A DNA stretch of 43,988 nucleotides from Mucilaginibacter sp. UBA5151 (GTDB taxonomy: Bacteria; Bacteroidota; Bacteroidia; Sphingobacteriales; Sphingobacteriaceae): positions 1-43,988 of the forward strand of contig DHXR01000003.1 in assembly GCA_002413785.1 (NCBI GenBank), in the 5' to 3' direction. Positions within the stretch are counted from its first letter, which is position 1. Every line of letters begins with the position of its first letter. Below, piece by piece: positions 1-6,265 of this stretch. A program made the translations under genes and the position numbers. The notes beneath the pieces are model-generated. The model saw only the letters and a program-made list of their open reading frames with translations. It made no database searches and had not been told where the DNA came from.

Positions 1-264
1 CTGATCGCTGGATGCGCCATAGCCATTGATTAAAATGCCTTTCAGGTTGTGCTTAATAGAAGAAATAGCATATACGATAGCTTCATCAGCGGGATCGGAT
101 AATCCCTCAAAACGATAGTGCTTGTCCACGATGAATTCATCGGGGTATATCTGCAGGGCGTTTTCATGGCATTCAAGACAATTGTCCTTTAGATTAAAAT
201 CGACCGTATATCCCTCTTTCTGTAGTTTATTTATTACCTCCGATACGGTTGTCATGGTGTCCAT
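1..264 (-). CDS. Small conserved Bacteroidota protein, 3' end cut by window edge
   Basis: The minus strand is open from an ATG at 264 to the window edge, giving 88 residues without a stop. The start reads MDTMTTVSEVINKLQKEGYT, followed by a CLECH motif, then FIVDKHYRFEG and DEAIVYAISS. This matches from memory a family of about 100 residues in Sphingobacteriaceae and relatives. That family is usually labelled phosphoribosylpyrophosphate synthetase, but it is far too short for that enzyme and the name should not be trusted. A second in-frame ATG at 255 is also possible. No function can be assigned. Confidence 0.75.
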   Translation of the reverse strand, partial: MDTMTTVSEVINKLQKEGYTVDFNLKDNCLECHENALQIYPDEFIVDKHYRFEGLSDPADEAIVYAISSIKHNLKGILINGYGASSDQ

Positions 265-413
265 AATGTTGCTATTTAATTTAAAGTTAGTCTTTTTAAT
301 ACGCTCGAACGATTTGTGCAAGAAAATTCTCCCTGGTATTGTAGGATGTGAGGACGAGCTTACAGGAATGATAAATTTATTTAATCGTTTTTTTACGGTT
401 AGCCGGCTGCTCT

Positions 414-612
414 TTAATCAGACTTTCCGAAGAATTTCAGCCTTCCGAAGCCTGATTTCACCAACTGTGTTATAGTCGCAATGGCGGAATGAAGATCTGC
501 GATCAGGTCATCCGCATCTTCAATACCCACGGAAAGCCGCAGTAAATTATCCTGGATACCCAGCTGATGGCGCTGCTCAGCAGACAAACTCCGATGTGAG
601 GTCGTGACCGGC
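414..612 (-). pseudogene. C-terminal remnant of a cystathionine gamma-synthase / O-succinylhomoserine sulfhydrylase-type PLP enzyme
   Basis: The minus frame ends at 414 and encodes TTSHRSLSAEQRHQLGI, then LLRLSVGIEDADDLIADL. This is the characteristic C-terminal end of the Cys/Met metabolism PLP-dependent family (MetB/MetZ type, normally about 390-400 residues). Only about 62 residues remain. Upstream of about position 612 the similarity stops, and a TAA lies in frame just before 629. The PLP lysine and the rest of the fold are absent, so the fragment cannot be active. The break coincides with the start of the accessory island, so it probably marks an insertion or deletion junction. Confidence 0.75.
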
Positions 613-1215
613 GAGCAGATCAAAAGCAATTACAGGGACGAATACAATGTTCCTTATTTAAAAAGTTTAAAAGAGATATATGTTATTGAAAAGGATGATG
701 AAAATCTGGCAAAAGTATTGTCGGTACTTTTCCCCTATACATTTGAGTTTGATGACTATCTTTTTATTATTAACACGCTGTCTGAAGAAGAAAGAAAAAA
801 ATGGCGCACCAAAATTTTAGCAAGGGCACGCAATGCATCAGGAAACAGTAACAGCCAGGCAATAGAATTTTGTTTCAAACTAATGAATTACGAAAAAGGC
901 TATACGAAAATGATCGGGTATATTGATGCACATACACCCTTTGCGCTTATTTTACAATATTTTGAACCAATGGCGCTTGCTGAAAAAGACAAACTGTTAG
1001 AAGCGATTGTCCGCAAGTCAGATGATTATGTATACACAAACGCCCAAAATGCTTCCGCTTGCTTTCCAGAGTTATTTACAATCGCGGTAAAACATTATTC
1101 TGCCGGCTATTTGAAATCCGTCATCAGCAATGCCGAAAAAAACAGCCGGTATTATAGCCCCAACCGGTTTCTTGTTTATATGAAGGGCCGGCTAAATCAG
1201 CGGGATAATGCTTGA
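604..1215 (+). CDS. Unknown mostly helical protein, possibly 5'-truncated
   Basis: A 203-codon frame opens at a GTG inside the neighbouring enzyme remnant and runs to a TGA at 1213. Residues LKSLKEIYVIEKDDENLAKV onward look like a genuine, charged, helix-rich protein. I recognise no domain, signal peptide or membrane segment. The GTG lies in sequence that belongs to the opposite-strand pseudogene, and the next in-frame ATG comes only after about 90 codons. The true N-terminus was therefore probably lost at the junction near 610-640. The tRNA-Asp follows 81 bases downstream on the same strand and may be co-transcribed. Confidence 0.5.
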   Translation: MTGEQIKSNYRDEYNVPYLKSLKEIYVIEKDDENLAKVLSVLFPYTFEFDDYLFIINTLSEEERKKWRTKILARARNASGNSNSQAIEFCFKLMNYEKGYTKMIGYIDAHTPFALILQYFEPMALAEKDKLLEAIVRKSDDYVYTNAQNASACFPELFTIAVKHYSAGYLKSVISNAEKNSRYYSPNRFLVYMKGRLNQRDNA

Positions 1216-1296
1216 AAAATTGGAAAGATAATACTGCGCGCGTAAAGGCCTTCGCCCATACGTTTCGGGTACCTCAGGATGACAAATTATTAAAAA

Positions 1297-1412
1297 GGAG
1301 TGGTAGTTCAATGGTAGCATTTGTGCTTGTCGGGCATGTGGTTGCGGGTTCGAACTATCTCTTGAGCAGGAAAGTGCCTGGACGGCGGGTGCGAAAAATC
1401 CCGTTCATTCCG
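1297..1412 (+). tRNA. tRNA-Asp(GUC) with a 44-nt insert in the T-loop
   Basis: Folding by hand gives an acceptor stem GGAGTGG (1297-1303) with TCATTCC (1405-1411) including two wobble pairs, and discriminator G at 1412, as expected for Asp. The D-arm contains AATGGTA. The anticodon stem TGTGC/GCATG (1322-1326, 1334-1338) closes loop TTGTCGG, giving anticodon GTC at 1329-1331. The T-stem GCGGG (1344-1348) pairs with CCCGT (1400-1404). The T-loop begins TTCGA and ends AT, but 44 bases lie between them. The D-stem has one mismatch. No CCA is encoded. A standard scan could call this a pseudogene or miss it. Without the insert it is an ordinary 72-nt tRNA. Confidence 0.75.
1354..1397 (+). other. 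Conserved insert in the T-loop of tRNA-Asp
   Basis: This is the segment between T-loop bases TTCGA and AT. It shares with the tRNA-Gln insert the blocks TCTCTTGAGC, GTGCCTGG and GCGAAAA at matching spacing. CAGG and CCTG inside it could form a short hairpin. The exact ends are ambiguous by about one base because both borders carry A. It could be a small intron of unknown type or a retained extension. It is far too short for a typical group I intron. Confidence 0.7.
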
Positions 1413-1460
1413 CAGAAGAGTTTTGTTAAATTAAATATAGATATTAGTAAATCTTAAATT

Positions 1461-1508
1461 ATGTCACCATCCAAAGCAACAAATTTTCCTTTATTGTTGG
1501 AAGTATTC
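1461..1508 (+). pseudogene. Possible N-terminal scrap of a tyrosine recombinase
   Basis: An ATG at 1461 opens a 19-codon frame beginning MSPSKATNFPLLLEVF. It resembles, from memory, the N-terminus of a family of transposon tyrosine recombinases that start with a similar TxFPxLLExFF motif. Similarity ends after about 16 residues and a stop follows at 1518. If correct, an integrase was deleted here next to the tRNA-Asp. The match is very short and may be chance. Confidence 0.3.
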
Positions 1509-1536
1509 CAGGACGGGTAGTGGTAGGGCATCAGAT

Positions 1537-4500
1537 TTATAACGGCCTAGGGAATAATGCTTTCCAATCTTTATTTTCCGACCATAATATTGGTAGGGAG
1601 TTATTTGGGATTGTTTTTGGAAAAACGATTAATGACTGACTATTACTGTATCCAAGCGGATAATTCTTCTCTAAAATTGCCCCGCGATAATAACATATTG
1701 CTTTTGCAGCATACCTTTCGCTCGGTGCAGTAAATAATTTTGACGAATCATCAAAAATTTTATCGGATTCATCTAAAATATCGCACATGTGAATTGATAA
1801 ATTAATTTTCAAGCGCTTCATTCGTTGAAGAATTTTATGTTTGGCCTCCTGAAAACCACAAACAACACCATAATGAAAACTCAATTCACCATTAAGGAAT
1901 ACTCTTGGGTAGGTTTCCGCTAAACGGATAATATTATCTAAAGCTGAACTACCGCTCCCTATAAAATCATCAATGAAAAGCACGGCGTTAATATTTTTAT
2001 TAGTGTCTAGATATCTATCTAATTTGTCGGGAGCAACGATATTTTTAAAAAAAATATTGTTTTCATCAGCGAAAAGCTTGGCATATTCTGATCCGCTTTT
2101 CGCAGGTGTATCTTCAAGATAGCTTACAATTATATCTTTTCTCTTAAATTCTCTACCTACTATTGTCCTTATAGTTCCAGCTTCTACAAAACTCTTTTTG
2201 ACAAGATTGAAAAGTTGGCTCATTTTGGTTTTTATTTCAAAATCTGTGTAAAAGTGTATGTTTTGTAATATTTTAAACATTAGTCTTTGATTTTTATTTT
2301 CGCCAAATTGTTCGAGCCAAATTCTAATTTTATCAGTAGTTATTTCTTGTCCCCTGTAAGGAACCCAATCTTTGGTTAACGCTACAAGTTCCTCAGCTTT
2401 AACTTCCGCCAATTTATTGCTCATCAGTTCTTGATCCAATCGATCACTTTCTACCAAAGTGGTACGAAGTTTTTCATTCCCCCCCGCTAACAACCAATCC
2501 TTAAAAAAAATAACCTTAAAATCTATTTTACCACAGTCGTCTATGAGCACATCCCTGTCTATAAACTCTTTTAGCGTTGCTATTGCGACTGATTCTTGCA
2601 AAGACATTTTCACACACTGATCAATGACGTTAATATTTGTAAGTTCTTTACCTAAAATAGATACTATCGTCAATGCGATTAATAATTTTCGCCTGTTAAG
2701 TGAAACTTCTTCTTCATTTACTATGAAGTCTCGTATTCCATCCTTCCAAAAATGAGCGAAAATTTGTTCGCCAGCATTATCGACTGCTTTTATTTTAGCT
2801 TCTTCCATATCCATTTTCGTGATATGATTGTCTTTTCGGGCAATCATAAGACCTAATAATTCTTCACATACAACTTTTGTAAAGAATGGATTACCAGCCG
2901 TGAATTCATACAAATGATTAATGGCTTCCTCTGTTACTTCGAAATTTCTATGAATTGGCTTAATAATCAATTCCATAAAATCAGTCCAGTGCGTTTTCCT
3001 ATCAAAATAGTCAACCCTTATCGACTTGAATTTATTCATCTCCTGACTTTGATCTCTCATAATGTACTCCATTCTCTCTCCTCCAACTAACAAAAAACCA
3101 TAAGGCCCTTTATTACTAATTGCGCGAATAGTGTCAAAAAATGAATCTCCGATTTCTCCTTTTCTATATAATTCAACGGGGATTTTATCAAACTCATCAA
3201 GAATGATAAGTATTCGACTTGTTGGAAGAATTCTTGAGACCTGTTCAAGATAGCCAGATATAGGGCTTAATGCACCTCGAAATTCTGGAATTGGAACGTG
3301 AGTTAAGCGATTGTCAAAATTTTTTATATAATTACATATGTTGGTTGCCAATTGATTTATTGTTGTGTTAGGGTTTGGATCTATATAATCTCCTGTTTCT
3401 TGATAGAACACGATATTTTCAGTGGGAGCTGATTTTTCCAATTCTGTTTTTAATGTCTTTACAATAGAACTTTTCCCCACTCTTCGCTGCCCATATATAA
3501 AAGAGGAACTAACTCTTTTTCCTTCAATTCTAGTTATTAAGGACGTTAAAATTTCTCTTCTTCCAACTAGTTCGTCTTCGGATTCTACAGCTTCAGTTGA
3601 ATAGAAGTCAGTATATTTCAATTGATTCCAGTTAATATCATCTCTTTGACCATCAAGTAAAAAATCACATTTTAACAATTGTTGGTTCCTGTCAAAATTC
3701 GCCCAACTAACTTGCACCAAAATCAGCATATCTTTGGCGGGTGTTTGCATTTTACATTTAAATTCAACTAAATGATCTTCAAATTTTATATGTCCAATGT
3801 ATTTATCGAGCTCTATTTGAGCATGGCCTGAAATATCTTCTACAGTAATTTGAATATCAAACGCATGTCCTTTACCAGAATTAGATAATATTAAACCTAA
3901 TTTAAATTCGTATTCGGTTTGAGAAAATGGATATTTTTTATTAATCGGTATAATATTTAGGTCTGCTGGCTTACTAAAGGGAGAATTGTAAAAGTCTTTG
4001 TTTACTATATTTTTTATTTTATCAAAAACATCAACAATTAAAATCTTGTAGTAATATGTGCTTTGAAAATTGTCAGCATCGGTTACGCGATCTAAATCTT
4101 GTATCAAAAGTGAGAAACAATTTATTTTATCATCAGGCGTCGCCGATGTATAATCTTTTATTTTATTAAAAATGTTGTCAATACTAGAACTTATATCTTT
4201 TGGCAGAAAATATGGTATAATAGTTTTAAGTTCCGACCCCCTTAAAATACTTAAAAACAGTTTTTTAAAACCTTCGATTGAGCCAATGGAATCCAAATTG
4301 TAATTTTGTATTTCTACGAATTTTTCTTCTTGTACCTTAATAAAGTCTTTTAATTTATTGATTTTCTCGAAATTCTGATCGCTAGTTTTAATACTCAGAG
4401 CTTTTATTTTGTATAAACTGTTGTCAAAAATGACATCAAACATTTTTATTACTTTGTGCATATAAGACCTATCATGGTCAAAAATGCGCTCATTGGAACT

Positions 4501-4761
4501 CCATAGTCTCAGTAGACAAATTGCAATAAATCGTTTATCGGAATTAACAATTGCTTCATCGAAAATAGAATTAATCGCATCTCCGTTTATTATATCCCCA
4601 TATATAGACAGAAGAATTTTTCTTTCGAAATCTAATAAAAGTCTTTGTGCTTTTAATGGATCAGATACAGCGCCTTTTTTATTGGCATTAATTATAATTA
4701 CATCAATAGCACTTAGGTAAAAATGGTCGAAACCTGTTTGGGGATCTATTTGTGAATTCAT
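1537..4761 (-). CDS. STAND-type ATPase with C-terminal phosphoribosyltransferase-like (PRTase-CE type) domain; candidate defence protein
   Basis: This is a 1074-residue protein. The N-terminal ~280 residues are helical and unrecognised. Residues about 285-390 look like a beta-sandwich (SNSGKGHAFDIQITVED). An ATPase follows, with P-loop GQRRVGKSS near 422-431, Walker B RILIILDEFDK near 515-526, and AGNPFF-type helical lid motifs. That is typical of STAND/AAA proteins. A winged-helix-like stretch comes next. The C-terminal ~250 residues carry VLFIDDFIGSGSSAL near 927-941, which has the form of the PRPP-binding loop of type I phosphoribosyltransferases. Such PRTase-like domains fused to NTPases have been proposed as conflict-system effectors. 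I infer a phage-sensing ATPase that activates the PRTase-like domain. The target is unknown. The gene is AT-rich compared with housekeeping neighbours and stands alone between tRNA genes. Confidence 0.8.
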   Translation of the reverse strand: MNSQIDPQTGFDHFYLSAIDVIIINANKKGAVSDPLKAQRLLLDFERKILLSIYGDIINGDAINSIFDEAIVNSDKRFIAICLLRLWSSNERIFDHDRSYMHKVIKMFDVIFDNSLYKIKALSIKTSDQNFEKINKLKDFIKVQEEKFVEIQNYNLDSIGSIEGFKKLFLSILRGSELKTIIPYFLPKDISSSIDNIFNKIKDYTSATPDDKINCFSLLIQDLDRVTDADNFQSTYYYKILIVDVFDKIKNIVNKDFYNSPFSKPADLNIIPINKKYPFSQTEYEFKLGLILSNSGKGHAFDIQITVEDISGHAQIELDKYIGHIKFEDHLVEFKCKMQTPAKDMLILVQVSWANFDRNQQLLKCDFLLDGQRDDINWNQLKYTDFYSTEAVESEDELVGRREILTSLITRIEGKRVSSSFIYGQRRVGKSSIVKTLKTELEKSAPTENIVFYQETGDYIDPNPNTTINQLATNICNYIKNFDNRLTHVPIPEFRGALSPISGYLEQVSRILPTSRILIILDEFDKIPVELYRKGEIGDSFFDTIRAISNKGPYGFLLVGGERMEYIMRDQSQEMNKFKSIRVDYFDRKTHWTDFMELIIKPIHRNFEVTEEAINHLYEFTAGNPFFTKVVCEELLGLMIARKDNHITKMDMEEAKIKAVDNAGEQIFAHFWKDGIRDFIVNEEEVSLNRRKLLIALTIVSILGKELTNINVIDQCVKMSLQESVAIATLKEFIDRDVLIDDCGKIDFKVIFFKDWLLAGGNEKLRTTLVESDRLDQELMSNKLAEVKAEELVALTKDWVPYRGQEITTDKIRIWLEQFGENKNQRLMFKILQNIHFYTDFEIKTKMSQLFNLVKKSFVEAGTIRTIVGREFKRKDIIVSYLEDTPAKSGSEYAKLFADENNIFFKNIVAPDKLDRYLDTNKNINAVLFIDDFIGSGSSALDNIIRLAETYPRVFLNGELSFHYGVVCGFQEAKHKILQRMKRLKINLSIHMCDILDESDKIFDDSSKLFTAPSERYAAKAICYYRGAILEKNYPLGYSNSQSLIVFPKTIPNNSLPILWSENKDWKALFPRPL

Positions 4762-4975
4762 ATCTAGGTTTTCTGGATTTTAATGAAGTGTTCTAAGGTA
4801 TCAAAAAAAATGAAATAACTATTTATATTTCTTAATAGACTGATTTTTTTAAGAGTTAGGTATGTATTTAGTCTTGTATTACTTTCCGAATGCATAGCAG
4901 GTCAACACAAGTCCCCGATATACGGATTATGAGCTGACGCAAGCTTCGCTCGTGCAAGAATGGACTAAACAACAA

Positions 4976-5000
4976 AGAGGGACTCAGATTGAGCCCCTCT
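4976..5000 (-). terminator. Intrinsic terminator after the 5014-5397 gene
   Basis: On the minus strand AGAGGGGCTCA pairs with TGAGTCCCTCT around a 3-base loop, with one wobble pair, followed by TTTGTTGTTT. It lies 14 bases past the stop of the small gene, so that gene and the STAND gene are probably separate transcripts. Confidence 0.65.
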
Positions 5001-5013
5001 GCAAATTCGCAGA

Positions 5014-5397
5014 TTAATTATCGATTAACCGCTGTGTTGCTTCCAGCAACTCATTGAGCGCATGATAAATTGTAATTTCATCGTTTGTTTGCCTAATAAT
5101 CTGGGCCTGATTTAAAACACAGTTTCGCTCGTTTGCATTCAAGTCCCAAAGCAACACTCTAGCAATACCTTTTGAAAGATAGTTTTTTACTTTTGCCATT
5201 TGTTTTGGGTAATCTTTTTTTGTGCCATAATACCCTTTAGTAATGTGATCAAGTAATTCAAACACAGAACTGTCGATGCCTTTTGAGTTGTCCCTGCCTT
5301 GCTGGAACGCCCGTCTCATGAAGTTCTCATAAGAGAACGCACGGGTGTAACTCGTTGTATTTTGATTAAACATGGCTTTAAGGTAACAAAGTGCCAT
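5014..5397 (-). CDS. Unknown small cytoplasmic protein
   Basis: The frame is 127 codons from an ATG at 5397. A second ATG at 5373 (MFNQNTTSY) gives 119 residues and is equally possible. It contains SYENFMRRAFQQGRDNSKGI and ends in a helical ALNELLEATQRLID segment. I recognise no family, signal peptide or membrane segment. It has its own terminator. It sits between the tRNA array and the STAND-PRTase gene on the same strand, so it may be part of the same island function or a cargo gene. Readthrough from the tRNA array is possible because I see no terminator between them. Confidence 0.65.
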   Translation of the reverse strand: MALCYLKAMFNQNTTSYTRAFSYENFMRRAFQQGRDNSKGIDSSVFELLDHITKGYYGTKKDYPKQMAKVKNYLSKGIARVLLWDLNANERNCVLNQAQIIRQTNDEITIYHALNELLEATQRLIDN

Positions 5398-5497
5398 CTT
5401 ATAGAAAACGATAAAGAGTGTTAATGACCTAAATGGCTATTTGTCAATAGATTGCACCAGAACATGCTACCACCGTCATTCTTCGCTGCCCCGCACT

Positions 5498-5545
5498 CCG
5501 TAGATTCCATCTACGGATGAACTATGCACATAATCTACATCTACC
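5498..5545 (+). repeat. REP-like palindromic repeat, copy 1
   Basis: CCGTAGAT-TCC-ATCTACGG is a perfect 8-bp hairpin, followed by GAACTATGCACATAATCTAC. Related sequences occur at 6332-6395 and 7343-7395. The 5398-5672 gap contains this element and nothing else that I recognise. REP-like elements of this kind are often linked to IS200-type transposases, none of which is in the window. Confidence 0.6.
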
Positions 5546-5672
5546 GGATCAACACCACAACCATATAAAGAAATATCTTTACTACAAAACATACCTCACC
5601 CTACCCAAATACCGCCAGGCTAAAACCAAAAAACCAATCAAAAAGTAACAATCGCTACTTCCAAATCATCAG

Positions 5673-5786
5673 TTTTCCTGCATGGATTTTTCGCTCACAC
5701 AGCCCAGGCACTACCCGCTCAAGAGAAAGTTCGAACCACGATTTTCTGAACCAAAATCAGACGTGCTACCGTTGCACCACAGGAAA
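5673..5786 (-). tRNA. tRNA-Gln(UUG) with a 43-nt insert in the T-loop
   Basis: Minus strand: acceptor TTTCCTG (5786-5780) pairs with CAGGAAA (5680-5674), with discriminator A at 5673. The U1-A72 pair is typical of bacterial tRNA-Gln. The D-arm is GTGC AACGGTA GCAC. The anticodon stem TCTGA/TCAGA closes loop TTTTGGT, giving anticodon TTG. The T-stem CGTGG (5740-5736) pairs with CCATG (5685-5681). The T-loop is TTCGA...AT, split by 43 bases. It is the last gene of the array and starts 6 bases after tRNA-Cys. Every stem closes only when the insert is skipped. No CCA is encoded. Confidence 0.8.
5688..5730 (-). other. Conserved insert in the T-loop of tRNA-Gln
   Basis: This 43-base segment sits at the same T-loop position as the insert in tRNA-Asp (1354-1397). 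About 35 or more of the bases align identically, whereas the tRNA bodies and T-stems around it differ. Conservation of the insert above its host tRNA suggests that it is a unit in its own right or is under functional constraint. Confidence 0.7.
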
Positions 5787-5792
5787 ATATCG

Positions 5793-5866
5793 AGGTCAGT
5801 ACAAGAGTTGAACTTGTGAACATTCCTTTTGCAGAGGACTCCCTTAAACCACTCGGGCAACTGACC
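5793..5866 (-). tRNA. tRNA-Cys(GCA)
   Basis: Acceptor GGTCAGT pairs with ACTGACC, and the discriminator is U, a Cys identity base. The D-stem is CCC/GGG. The anticodon loop CTGCAAA gives GCA. The T-arm is ACAAG TTCAACT CTTGT. The first anticodon-stem pair is a G-A mismatch. The gene is 74 nt without encoded CCA. It is the fourth gene of the array, 8 bases after tRNA-Phe. Confidence 0.88.
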
Positions 5867-5874
5867 TTATATAG

Positions 5875-5947
5875 TGGAGAACCCGGGTAACGATCCCGGA
5901 TTTCCGGATTTTCAGTCCGGCACATACACCATGTTTGCTAATTCTCC
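5875..5947 (-). tRNA. tRNA-Phe(GAA), atypical D- and T-loops
   Basis: Acceptor GGAGAAT pairs with GTTCTCC, with discriminator A. The anticodon stem CCGGA/TCCGG closes loop CTGAAAA, anticodon GAA. The T-stem CCGGG/CCCGG closes a T-loop ATCGTTA, which lacks the usual TTC start. The D-stem has only about three pairs. These departures are more typical of mobile or phage tRNAs than of a chromosomal tRNA-Phe. Confidence 0.82.
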
Positions 5948-5970
5948 CTGTAAATCAAATATTTAATAAG

Positions 5971-6043
5971 TGGAAATAAAAGGACTTGAACCTTTAACCG
6001 ACACCGTATAAGGGTGCTGCTCTGACCATTGAGCTATATTTCC
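5971..6043 (-). tRNA. tRNA-Ile(UAU), a rare AUA-reading isoacceptor
   Basis: Acceptor GGAAATA pairs with TATTTCC, with discriminator A. The D-arm is GCTC AATGGTCA GAGC. The anticodon stem GCACC/GGTGT closes CTTATAC, anticodon TAT at 6010-6008. The T-arm is AAAGG TTCAAGT CCTTT. Most bacteria read AUA with a CAU tRNA modified to lysidine, so a UAU isoacceptor is unusual. The leader peptide upstream uses AUA twice, which this tRNA would decode. Confidence 0.85.
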
Positions 6044-6046
6044 ATG

Positions 6047-6120
6047 TAGGGTAACCCGGACTCGAACCGGGAGCCTCTCCGTTCCAAACGGAGTAATCTG
6101 ACCAATTGATATACTACCCT
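6047..6120 (-). tRNA. tRNA-Pro(UGG), first gene of the array
   Basis: Acceptor AGGGTAG pairs with TTACCCT (one wobble), with discriminator A. The anticodon stem CTCCG/CGGAG closes TTTGGAA, anticodon TGG. The T-arm is CCCGG TTCGAGT CCGGG. The D-stem TATC/GATT has a mismatched first pair. Only 3 bases separate it from tRNA-Ile. It starts about 18 bases downstream of the attenuator terminator. Confidence 0.82.
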
Positions 6121-6137
6121 GAAAAATCTGCCTAAAA

Positions 6138-6170
6138 CAAAAAATCCCCTTAGAGTTATCTAAGAGGATT
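6138..6170 (-). terminator. Attenuator terminator in front of the tRNA array
   Basis: On the minus strand AATCCTCTTAGA pairs with TCTAAGGGGATT over 12 bp with one G-U, closed by loop TAAC and followed by six T. It lies after the leader peptide stop (6205) and before tRNA-Pro (6120), where premature termination would silence the whole array. Confidence 0.82.
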
Positions 6171-6220
6171 CAAGTATTTCGTTTATTTTAAGTCAATACA
6201 TAGCCTATCCTCTCTGATAA
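6156..6220 (-). promoter_or_regulatory. Predicted antiterminator helix of the tRNA array
   Basis: Leader bases TTATC and AGAGGAT (6220-6216 and 6213-6207) can pair with ATCCTCT and GATAA (6169-6163 and 6160-6156), giving 12 pairs around a 2x2 internal loop. The second strand is the 5' arm of the terminator, so the two folds exclude each other. The first strand overlaps the last codons and stop of the leader peptide. A ribosome that reaches the stop would cover it and allow termination. A ribosome stalled on the Gln-Cys-Phe-Ile-Pro codons would leave it free. Confidence 0.72.
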
Positions 6221-6261
6221 ATCAGTTGGGGTATAAAGCATTGTATTGTTGTTGTTTTCAT
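6205..6261 (-). CDS. Leader peptide of the tRNA array (attenuation sensor)
   Basis: An 18-codon frame reads MKTTTIQCFIPQLIYQRG, with ATG at 6261-6259 and TAG at 6207-6205. Codons 6-12 are ATA CAA TGC TTT ATA CCC CAA. Each is decoded by one of the five tRNAs encoded downstream, and the stretch QCFIP lists them in exact reverse gene order. The frame is followed by an intrinsic terminator and an alternative antiterminator. This is the arrangement of ribosome-mediated attenuators such as trp and his, but with tRNA genes as the output. No clear Shine-Dalgarno is visible. Bacteroidota often lack one, and a candidate -7 box close to the ATG may make the RNA nearly leaderless. Confidence 0.82.
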   Translation of the reverse strand: MKTTTIQCFIPQLIYQRG

Positions 6262-6265
6262 GGCA

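Noticed and set aside
1216..1296. A second leader-peptide attenuator in front of tRNA-Asp
   Set aside because: Two adjacent Asp codons occur in one frame, but no ATG-initiated leader and no terminator hairpin are present.
1349..1402. tRNA-Asp as a mere pseudogene or attachment-site fragment
   Set aside because: The acceptor and T-stems close fully once the insert is skipped, and the same insert occurs at the same position in tRNA-Gln.
1212..1457. 81-codon open frame on the plus strand
   Set aside because: It runs through the tRNA-Asp gene, starts at a TTG and has no family resemblance.
5719..5925. 68-codon open frame on the minus strand
   Set aside because: It overlaps the tRNA-Gln, tRNA-Cys and tRNA-Phe genes and is a by-product of them.
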